Positions 8,154 through 15,460 of a stretch of 64,000 nt of DNA are shown piece by piece. Both the position numbers and the translations under genes were made by a program. Position 1 is the stretch's first letter. Each line of letters begins with the position of its first letter. The DNA lies in the NCBI GenBank assembly GCA_035494735.1, contig DATJGS010000042.1:1-64000 (forward strand), in the 5' to 3' direction. This stretch comes from DATJGS01 sp035494735 (GTDB lineage: Bacteria > Eisenbacteria > RBG-16-71-46). Under the pieces are notes generated by a model that searched no databases, was not told the origin of the DNA, and was given only the letters and a program-made list of their open reading frames with translations.

Positions 8154-10964
8154 TTGCGCGCGCTCGATCCCGCCGCGGCTGCCGCCATCCGCATCCGCGG
8201 CGCCCGCCAGCACAACCTCAAGAACATCGATCTCGACCTGCCCCGCGGCGGCCTCACCGTCGTCACCGGCGTTTCGGGCTCGGGCAAGTCGTCGCTCGCG
8301 TTCGACACCCTGTACGCCGAAGGGCAGCGCCGGTACGTCGAGTCCGTGTCGACGTACGCGAAGCAGTTCCTGGACCGGCTGCCCCGCCCGGACGTCGACG
8401 CGCTCCACGGTTTGACTCCGGCCGTCGCCATCCAGCAGTTGGCGCCCGCCAAGAGCGCGCGCTCCACGGTCGCCACGGCCACCGAGATCCACGACTACCT
8501 GCGCCTGCTGTTCGCGCGCGCCGGCGCCGTCCACTGCGGCCAGTGCGGGCGTCCGGTGTCCCCCGACCGACCCGAGCGGATCGTGACGGAGGCCGCCGCC
8601 TGGCCAGAGGGCGACGCGCTGTACGTCACCGCGGAGGTCGAAGTGCGGAGTGCGGCCGGCTGGCCCGACCAGGCCGCCGACCTGCTGCGCTCGGGCTTCA
8701 CGCGGATTCGCCGAGCCGGTGAACTGGTTCCGCTCGACCCGCTGCCGGCCCTCCCGAAGCGCGCGCGCCACGTGGACGTGGTCGTCGACCGCTTCACGTG
8801 GCGGCGCGGCGAGGAAACGCGCCTGGCCGAGGCTTGCGAGCAGGCGTTCCGCCGCGGTGCCGGAGTGCTCGGCCTGGTCCGTGGCGACGGCAACGTCGAG
8901 CGGCGCAGCGAGCGCTGGGAGTGCGGTTCGTGCGGCACGCCCGCGCTGCGCCCGGAGCCCGCGCTGTTCTCGTTCAACAGCGCGCTCGGCAGCTGTCCCG
9001 ATTGCCGCGGCTTCGGCAACGTGCTGGTGTTCGCCGAGGAGCGCATCGTGCCCGATACCGCGCGGACCCTGCGCCAGGACGCGATCCGGCCGTGGGCGGG
9101 GTCGTGGCGGCGCATCGCGTGGCCGCGGCTCGAGGCGTTCGCGAAGAAGGCCGGCATCGCGCTCGACGTGCCGTGGCGACGCCTGCCGGCGGCGCAGCGC
9201 CGCGTTCTGATGGAAGGGGGCGAGGGCTTCCGCGGCGTCCTTCCGTTTCTCGAACGCCTCCAGGCCAAGTCGTACAAGATCGGCAACCGCTTTCTCGTGA
9301 AGTCCTATCAGACGGCGCGCGTGTGCCCGGCGTGCCAGGGGGCGCGGCTGCGCAAGGAGGCGCTGCTCGTGCGGCTCGGCGCGCGCAACATCGCCGAGCT
9401 GTGCGCGCTCACCGTCGACGACGCGCTCGAGGCGCTCGGCGCGCTGGAGCTCGGCGAGATGGAGCGCGTCATCGCCGCCTCGGCGCTCGCCGAGGTGCAG
9501 GCGCGCCTCGCGTTCCTGACGCGCGTCGACCTCGGGTACCTCACGCTGGACCGCCTGACGCGGACGCTGTCCGGCGGCGAGGCGCAGCGCATCGAGCTGG
9601 CGCACGCCCTGGGCGCGCACCTCGCGGACACGCTGTACGTGCTCGACGAGCCGACCGTCGGGTTGCACCCGCGCGACACCGAACGTCTGCTCGGCATCCT
9701 CGACGAGCTGGCGGCGCGCGGCAACACGCTCGTGGTGGTCGAGCACGAGCCCATGGTCATGCGCGCCGCCGACTACGTCGTCGACCTCGGGCCGGGCGCG
9801 GGCCGTGAGGGTGGGCACGTGCTGTTCGCCGGCCGCGGGGCCGACGTGCTGACCGCGGACACCGAGACCGGACGCTACCTGCGCGGCGAGACGCGCGTGC
9901 ATCGCGCGCGGCACGCCGGGACGCCGGCGAAGTTCCTGGTGGTCGAGGGCGCGGCCCAGCACAACCTGAAGGACGTGACGGCGCGTTTCCCGGTGGGACG
10001 CCTCAGCGTGGTCAGCGGCGTCTCGGGATCGGGCAAGAGCAGTCTCGTCGAGGACGTGTTGTACCGCGCGGCGTTGCGCGCGCTGGAGGGCAAGGAGGAC
10101 GAACCGGTCGGCGCGCATCGCGGCCTGAGCGGACTCGATTACGTGCGACGCGTCGTGTTCGTCGATCAGTCGCCGATCGGCCGCACGCCGCGTTCGTGCC
10201 CGGTGACGTACCTGGGCGCGTTCGCCCCGCTGCGCGAGATCTACGCGCGCCAGCCGGCCGCGCTGGCCCGCGGGCTCAAGGACGGCGCGTTCTCGTTCAA
10301 CACCGCGGGCGGGCGCTGCGAGCGCTGCGAGGGCGCGGGCTGGGTGACGGTCGAGATGTACTTTCTCGCCGACCTGCTGGTGCCGTGCGAGACGTGCGGC
10401 GGCGCGCGCTTCCGCCGCGACGTGTTGGAGGTCCGCTACCACGGCGCGAGCGTCCGCGACGCCCTGGAGATGACCGTCGATCAGGCGTTCGAGCACTTCG
10501 CGCGCGAGCCGCGCTTCACGCGCGCGCTGCACCTGCTGCGCCGCGTCGGGCTCGGCTACCTGCAGCTCGGCCAGCCGGCCACGCAACTCTCGGGCGGCGA
10601 AGCGCAGCGCCTCAAAATCGCGCGCGAGCTGTCGGCGCGCGGGGCGGGTGCGGCGCTCGTCGTGCTCGACGAGCCGACGGTGGGGCTGCACTTCCGCGAC
10701 GTCCAGGGACTGCTCGACGTGCTCGACGAACTGACCCAGCGCGGCGACACGGTCGTGCTCGTCGAGCACAACCTCGACGTGATCGCGAACGCCGACTGGG
10801 TCGTCGACCTGGGACCCGACGGCGGCGCGGCGGGCGGGCGGCTGCTCGTCGAGGGTCCGCCCGAAGCGCTGCTCGGTTGCGCCGAATCGGCGACGGGCGC
10901 GTACCTGGCCCGGCACCTGGCGACGAGCCCGGAGCGGACGGCGGCGCCCGCGCCGTCCCGCTAG
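8154..10964 (+). CDS. uvrA: UvrABC excinuclease subunit A
   Basis: 936 residues (E. coli 940) from a TTG; no better start is seen. UvrA scans DNA for damage as a dimer, loads UvrB and leaves. Both ABC ATPase halves are complete: Walker A GVSGSGKSS at 39-47 and again at about 622-630, and signatures LSGGEAQR in each half with VLDEPTVGLH. Zinc-binding pairs are present: CGQC, CGSC/CPDC in the first half and CERC/CETC in the second. The IGRTPRS motif is kept. All domains are present, so this is probably the main UvrA, though a UvrA2-like paralogue is possible. Convergent with the eIF2B-like gene, with a 42-base gap. Confidence 0.93.
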   Translation: MRALDPAAAAAIRIRGARQHNLKNIDLDLPRGGLTVVTGVSGSGKSSLAFDTLYAEGQRRYVESVSTYAKQFLDRLPRPDVDALHGLTPAVAIQQLAPAKSARSTVATATEIHDYLRLLFARAGAVHCGQCGRPVSPDRPERIVTEAAAWPEGDALYVTAEVEVRSAAGWPDQAADLLRSGFTRIRRAGELVPLDPLPALPKRARHVDVVVDRFTWRRGEETRLAEACEQAFRRGAGVLGLVRGDGNVERRSERWECGSCGTPALRPEPALFSFNSALGSCPDCRGFGNVLVFAEERIVPDTARTLRQDAIRPWAGSWRRIAWPRLEAFAKKAGIALDVPWRRLPAAQRRVLMEGGEGFRGVLPFLERLQAKSYKIGNRFLVKSYQTARVCPACQGARLRKEALLVRLGARNIAELCALTVDDALEALGALELGEMERVIAASALAEVQARLAFLTRVDLGYLTLDRLTRTLSGGEAQRIELAHALGAHLADTLYVLDEPTVGLHPRDTERLLGILDELAARGNTLVVVEHEPMVMRAADYVVDLGPGAGREGGHVLFAGRGADVLTADTETGRYLRGETRVHRARHAGTPAKFLVVEGAAQHNLKDVTARFPVGRLSVVSGVSGSGKSSLVEDVLYRAALRALEGKEDEPVGAHRGLSGLDYVRRVVFVDQSPIGRTPRSCPVTYLGAFAPLREIYARQPAALARGLKDGAFSFNTAGGRCERCEGAGWVTVEMYFLADLLVPCETCGGARFRRDVLEVRYHGASVRDALEMTVDQAFEHFAREPRFTRALHLLRRVGLGYLQLGQPATQLSGGEAQRLKIARELSARGAGAALVVLDEPTVGLHFRDVQGLLDVLDELTQRGDTVVLVEHNLDVIANADWVVDLGPDGGAAGGRLLVEGPPEALLGCAESATGAYLARHLATSPERTAAPAPSR

Positions 10965-11006
10965 GAACGGAGCGCGGCGGCCTTCACCGCTTCGCGGGAG
11001 GGCGCC

Positions 11007-11915
11007 TCATGGCGCGGTGGCCAGGGCGTCAGGGAGCGCGCGTTCGCGCGCCGTCGTCGCGGCCTCGCTCGCGCCCAGCGCCCCGTCTTCGACGACGATG
11101 CCGCGCAGCAGGGCCATCGGCACCAGCTCGAAGTAGATGTTGCGCGGGCTCACGCCCTCGACCGGCGCGTCCCACACCTCGTCCGGCGGACGCTCGACGA
11201 TGCGCAGCGCGGCGGTCGTGGCCGGCAGGAACTTGCGGCGCTCGGCGAGCGCGTACACCGGCACGGAGTGCTCGCGTGCTGCGAGCGCCACGGCGAACGA
11301 ACCGATCTTGTTGAGCACGCCCTGATCCGTCACCGCGTCGGCGCCGAGCCACACCATGCGCGCGTGCGCGAGCAGGAGCGGCAGCGCCGCGTCGACCACG
11401 AGCCAGACCGGGATGCCGGCGGCGGCGAGCGCCGCGGCCAGCACGCGGCCCTCGCAGCGCGGCCGGCCTTCGCCGATGAGCACGCGCGGCGCGCGGCCGG
11501 CGCGGTGCGCCGCGAGCAGCGCCTCGCGCACCGCGCCGCTGCTCGACAGCGTGGCGATCCACGATTCGCTCTCGGTGACGAGCGAGGCCGCCTGCCGCGC
11601 CACGGCGGCGCGCGCCGCCACCAGGTCCGTCCGCTCGACGGCGCACGACGCCACGAGCGCCGCGCGCAGCTCGCGCGGCGTCTCGCCGCGCCCCACGCCC
11701 GACTCGGCCACGTCCAGCGCGCGCGCCGCGAGCTGATGGACGAGCGCGAGGGAGGGCTGCAACGTCTGCGCCTGGCGCAGCCACGCGAACAGCGCGTCGC
11801 GCCACGCGGCCGGCGTGGTCGACGTGTCGACCTCGGTCCAGCGTTCGAGAGCGTCGAGGAACGCGAGCGCGACGTCGCTCGAGCCCGAGGCGTGGTCGGC
11901 GGCGAAGTCGAGCAT
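11007..11915 (-). CDS. eIF2B alpha/beta/delta-like (initiation factor 2B-related) protein
   Basis: 302 residues. The C-terminal half has the family core: VLIGEGRPRCEG, the GADAVTDQGVLNKIGS loop and VPVYALAERRKF. Bacterial relatives include methylthioribose-1-phosphate isomerase and ribose-1,5-bisphosphate isomerase, which isomerise phosphorylated aldoses; many others are uncharacterised. It is shorter than typical MtnA (about 340). The substrate cannot be named. The ATG overlaps the sdhB stop (ATGA), so it is the last gene of the succinate dehydrogenase operon, an uncommon partner. Confidence 0.75.
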   Translation of the reverse strand: MLDFAADHASGSSDVALAFLDALERWTEVDTSTTPAAWRDALFAWLRQAQTLQPSLALVHQLAARALDVAESGVGRGETPRELRAALVASCAVERTDLVAARAAVARQAASLVTESESWIATLSSSGAVREALLAAHRAGRAPRVLIGEGRPRCEGRVLAAALAAAGIPVWLVVDAALPLLLAHARMVWLGADAVTDQGVLNKIGSFAVALAAREHSVPVYALAERRKFLPATTAALRIVERPPDEVWDAPVEGVSPRNIYFELVPMALLRGIVVEDGALGASEAATTARERALPDALATAP

Positions 11916-12664
11916 CAGCGCCCGAACAGGCGCTGCAGCCACAACACCGTCGTCTGCCGGCCCAGTTCGCCGAACGCCTCGGTGAGCGGGATGTCCTTGG
12001 GACAGACGCGCACGCAGTTCTGGGCGTTGCCGCACTCCGCGAGGCCGCCGCGACCCATGATCGCGTCCAGGCGTTCGCGCGCGTTCATGCGACCCGTCGG
12101 ATGCGCGTTGAACAGCCGGACCTGCGCGATGGGCGCCGGGCCGATGAAGTCCGAGTGGTCGTGGTACTGGGGACAAGCCTCCATGCAGCAGCCGCACGTC
12201 ATGCAGCGCGAGAACGCGTAGTTGATCTCCTGCTCGGCCGCCGACAGGCGCGGTCCCGCGCCCAGGTCGTACGTGCCGTCGATCGGGATCCAGGCCTTGA
12301 CCTGCTTCAGCGCGTCGAACATCGGATGCCGGTCCACGACCAGGTCGCGCACGACCGGGAACTTGCTGAGCGGCTCGAGCGTGATCGGCTTCTCGAGCGC
12401 GTCGACGAGCGCGGTGCACGACTGCCGCGGCCGGCCGTTCACGCGCATCGTGCACGAGCCGCACACCTCCTCGAGGCACGACGCCTCCCAGTGGACCGGC
12501 GTGGTCGCGACACCTTCCCGGGTCACCGGATTCTTGCGGATCTCCATGAGGCAGGAGATGACGTTCAGGTTCGCCTGCCACGGCACGGAGAACTCCTCCC
12601 AGCGTGGCGGCGCGCTCGGCGTGTCCTGGCGGCGGATGCGGAGTTCGATCGCGGAAGGGTTCAT
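11915..12664 (-). CDS. sdhB: Succinate dehydrogenase/fumarate reductase iron-sulfur subunit
   Basis: 249 residues. It carries electrons from SdhA flavin to the quinone site. The plant-type [2Fe-2S] cysteines are C63, C68, C71 and C83; the bacterial ferredoxin part has C154, C157, C160 and C164 (CMTCGCCMEACP), and a later CVRVCP completes the [4Fe-4S]/[3Fe-4S] set. It lies 6 bases after sdhA and overlaps the eIF2B-like gene. Confidence 0.95.
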   Translation of the reverse strand: MNPSAIELRIRRQDTPSAPPRWEEFSVPWQANLNVISCLMEIRKNPVTREGVATTPVHWEASCLEEVCGSCTMRVNGRPRQSCTALVDALEKPITLEPLSKFPVVRDLVVDRHPMFDALKQVKAWIPIDGTYDLGAGPRLSAAEQEINYAFSRCMTCGCCMEACPQYHDHSDFIGPAPIAQVRLFNAHPTGRMNARERLDAIMGRGGLAECGNAQNCVRVCPKDIPLTEAFGELGRQTTVLWLQRLFGR

Positions 12665-12670
12665 GGGCTC

Positions 12671-14488
12671 CTAGTCGTAGTGGCGCGCCACCGGCGCGCA
12701 CAGCGAGACGTCGACCGGCACGTAGGAGAGGCGCGGGCCGTCGGCGCCGGCCTCGGCGAGCGTTGTCTTCATCCAGTTCGCGTCGTCGCGCTTGGGGAAT
12801 GCCGGTTTGAAATGCGCGCCGCGACTCTCGTCACGGGCCAGTGCCCCGAGCGTGACCACGCGCGCCAGCTGCAGCATGTTCCACAACTGGTTCAGGAACG
12901 TGAGCGGCGTGTTCGCCCACGCGCCGTGATCGAGCACGGATGCGCGCGGCCAGCGCTCCATCAGTTCGAGCAGCTTCGCGTCGGTGCGCCGCAGGCGGTC
13001 GTTGTCGCGCACGATGGTCACGTTCTCGAGCATGCACTGCCCGAGTTCGTCCCACAGCTTGTAGGGATTCTCGTCGCCGTCCCGCGCGCCGAGCGTTTCG
13101 AAGCGCCGGCGCCAGCGCCCTTCGGCGGCCTCGTACAGGGACGACGGCAGGTCGGCGGCGCGCCCGCGAGCCTGATCCGAAGCCCATCGTCCGGCCGCCG
13201 GTCCGCCGATCTGGCCGGCGTAGACGCACGACAGGAGCGAGTTCGCGCCCAGGCGATTCGCGCCATGGTACTGGTACTCGCACTCGCCGACGGCGAACAG
13301 CCCGGGCACGTTCGTCTGCTGGTTGCGCGTCGACGACAGGTCGACGAAGCCGTCCGCGGTACGCTCGTAATCCACCCAGAGGCCGCCCATCGAGTAGTGC
13401 ACGGCGGGGAAGATCTTCATCGGCGTGTCGCGCGGATCGTCGCCGGTGAACTTCTGGTAGATCTCGAGGATGCCGCCGAGTTTCACGTCCAGCATCTCGC
13501 GCGGCAGGTGCGTCAGGTCGAGGTACACGCACATCTTGCCGTCCACGCCCAGCCCCTGGTCCACGCACACGTGATGGATCTCGCGGCTCGCGACGTCACG
13601 CGGCACCAGGTTGCGGTACTTGGGGTACTTCTCCTCGAGGAAGTACCAGCGTTCCGCTTCCGGGATGGAACGCGGCGCGCGCGTGTCGCCGACGCGCCGC
13701 GGCACCCACACCCGGCCGCCTTCGCCGCGCGCCGATTCGCTCATGAGCCGCAGCTTGTCCTGGCCGGGGATGGCGGTGGGGTGGATCTGGATGAATTCGC
13801 CGTTCGCGTACTGGGCGCCCTCGAGGTACGCGGCCGCCGCCGCCGAGCCCGAGTTGATGATCGAGTTCGTCGAACGCCCGAACATGAGCCCCGGGCCGCC
13901 CGTCGCCAGCATCACGGCGTCGGCGCGGAACGCGCGCGGCTGCATGCCGCGCAGATCCAGCGCGACGAGGCCGACGCAGCGGCCGCCGTCCTCGCGCACG
14001 AGGCCCACGAACTCCCAGCCCTCGTACTTGGTGACCAGGCCGTCGGCCTCGTGGCGCCGCACCTGCTCGTCGAGCGCGTACAGCATCTGCTGCCCGGTCG
14101 TGGCGCCGGCGAACGCCGTGCGATGGTGCAGCGTGCCGCCGAAGCGACGGAAGTCGAGGAAGCCCTCGGGCGTGCGGTTGAACGTGACGCCCATGCGATC
14201 GAGGAGGTAGATGATGCCGGGCGCGGCGTAGCACATGCCCTTGACCGGCGGCTGGTTCGCGAGGAAGTCGCCGCCGCGGCACGTGTCGACGAAGTGGATC
14301 TCCGGCGAATCGTTCTCGCCCTTCACGTTCACCGCGCCGTTGATGCCGCCCTGTGCGCACACCGAGTGCGAGCGCTTCACGGGCACGATCGAGAACAGGT
14401 CGACCGGGATGCCGGCCTCGGCGAGCTTGATGGTCGACATCAGCCCGGCGAGCCCCCCGCCGACGACGGCGACGCGCGGAGCGCCCAT
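12671..14488 (-). CDS. sdhA: Succinate dehydrogenase/fumarate reductase flavoprotein subunit
   Basis: 605 residues from the ATG at 14488. The dinucleotide-binding VVGGGLAGL is at residues 8-16. The flavin-linking His is H41 in the HSVCAQGGINGA region. The active-site stretches HPTAIPG and SESARGEGG are present, and HYSMGGLWVDY is the dicarboxylate site. It oxidises succinate to fumarate, or the reverse. Sequence style and the b558-type SdhC partner fit the non-proteobacterial (Bacillus/Bacteroidetes-like) class. The start codon overlaps the sdhC stop. Confidence 0.95.
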   Translation of the reverse strand: MGAPRVAVVGGGLAGLMSTIKLAEAGIPVDLFSIVPVKRSHSVCAQGGINGAVNVKGENDSPEIHFVDTCRGGDFLANQPPVKGMCYAAPGIIYLLDRMGVTFNRTPEGFLDFRRFGGTLHHRTAFAGATTGQQMLYALDEQVRRHEADGLVTKYEGWEFVGLVREDGGRCVGLVALDLRGMQPRAFRADAVMLATGGPGLMFGRSTNSIINSGSAAAAAYLEGAQYANGEFIQIHPTAIPGQDKLRLMSESARGEGGRVWVPRRVGDTRAPRSIPEAERWYFLEEKYPKYRNLVPRDVASREIHHVCVDQGLGVDGKMCVYLDLTHLPREMLDVKLGGILEIYQKFTGDDPRDTPMKIFPAVHYSMGGLWVDYERTADGFVDLSSTRNQQTNVPGLFAVGECEYQYHGANRLGANSLLSCVYAGQIGGPAAGRWASDQARGRAADLPSSLYEAAEGRWRRRFETLGARDGDENPYKLWDELGQCMLENVTIVRDNDRLRRTDAKLLELMERWPRASVLDHGAWANTPLTFLNQLWNMLQLARVVTLGALARDESRGAHFKPAFPKRDDANWMKTTLAEAGADGPRLSYVPVDVSLCAPVARHYD

Positions 14489-15177
14489 CAGCGTCCGGGT
14501 CCGGCGACGAGCGTCGTGGTGGGCGCCGGGGCGCGCTCGAACAGCCGCACCGGGTGCTGCACGAACGCGAGCAGCGCGTTCAGTCCCACGAGCGAGAGCG
14601 CGAGGAACACCGCGAAGCCGACGCGCGCCGCGGCGCGTTGCGCGCGCGCGCCCGTGACGAGTCCCCAGTGGATCGCGAAGCCGAACAGGCCGTTGCCGAA
14701 GTGAAACGACGCGGCGAGCACGCCGAGCGCGTAGAACGCGAACACCAGCGGGCTCTGCAGCTGGTGGTTCATCATCGCGAACTGGTCCGCGTTCCCGGCG
14801 ATCACCGCGGGGGACAGCCGCGTGCTCCACACGTGGAAGACGATGTAGAACGCCAGGAACACGCCGCTCACCCGCTGCAGCAGGTACATCCAGTTGCGGC
14901 TCGTGGGGAGGCGCGTGACGTTGGCCTGCGCGGTCGTCGCGATGAGGATGCCGAGGATCATGTGAAAGAGCAGCGGCAGCGCGATGCCGAAGATCTCGAG
15001 CAGCAGGACGTAGGGGATGCGCGCCAAGTCATCGGCGGCGTGGTTGAAGGCGGCCGCGCCGTGCGTCGCGACGGAATTCGTGTAGAAGTGCTCGAGCAGG
15101 AACAGCCCGAGCGGCACCACGCCGGAAAGCGAGTGCAGGCGTCGCAGCGCGTGATACGTGGAGTCGGAAATCTTCAA
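14488..15177 (-). CDS. sdhC: Succinate dehydrogenase cytochrome b558-type membrane subunit
   Basis: 229 residues from a TTG preceded by GGAG. Five hydrophobic helices are visible (about 15-30, 55-80, 95-120, 140-165, 185-205), with conserved histidines in LEHFYTN, FHMILG, FHVWST and FHFGNG that can hold two haems. This is the single-subunit, five-helix anchor of Bacillus/Bacteroidetes-type complex II, so no sdhD is expected. First gene of sdhC-sdhA-sdhB plus the eIF2B-like gene. Confidence 0.92.
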   Translation of the reverse strand: MKISDSTYHALRRLHSLSGVVPLGLFLLEHFYTNSVATHGAAAFNHAADDLARIPYVLLLEIFGIALPLLFHMILGILIATTAQANVTRLPTSRNWMYLLQRVSGVFLAFYIVFHVWSTRLSPAVIAGNADQFAMMNHQLQSPLVFAFYALGVLAASFHFGNGLFGFAIHWGLVTGARAQRAAARVGFAVFLALSLVGLNALLAFVQHPVRLFERAPAPTTTLVAGPGR

Positions 15178-15191
15178 TGGGGAGCTCCGAA

Positions 15192-15245
15192 CCGTCGGAC
15201 ACCGAGTCGATCAGGCACTATATCCGACGGAAGCACGAGCGTCGA
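15192..15245 (-). promoter_or_regulatory. Candidate sdh operon promoter flanked by an inverted repeat
   Basis: On the minus strand TCGACG (15240-15245), 17 bases, TATAGT (15217-15222); start near 15210, about 33 bases before the sdhC TTG. Perfect 8-base arms CCGTCGGA (15192-15199) and TCCGACGG (15223-15230) bracket the -10 and the start, a sensible operator position. Confidence 0.4.
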
Positions 15246-15319
15246 CGTGGCGGGCCGCGCCGTCCGGCCAGAGCGGGCGAGGGGCCGCGCGACGGCCAAA
15301 CGTGCGGCCGCGCCGCACG

Positions 15320-15348
15320 TTGGCAGCCGGGGAGGCGTGTGCTATTTT
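15320..15348 (+). promoter_or_regulatory. Candidate sigma70-type promoter for the radical SAM/RNase G operon
   Basis: TTGGCA (15320-15325), 17 bases, TATTTT (15343-15348) preceded by TGC. This is one of the best sigma70-like promoters in the window. Start near 15355, about 106 bases before the ATG. It points away from the sdh promoter in the same intergenic region. Confidence 0.55.
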
Positions 15349-15460
15349 TCCCGGCGATCCCATCCTGCGACTGCGCGCCTGGCGCGCGAGCCCTCGCCCG
15401 ACCGATTCGAAGGTCACGCCGCCACGCGACGGCTTTGATTCACCCACTCGGAGTACCTCG

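Noticed and set aside
8100..10916. A 938-codon minus-strand open frame opposite uvrA
   Set aside because: Mirror of uvrA codon usage; uvrA motifs are unambiguous on the plus strand.
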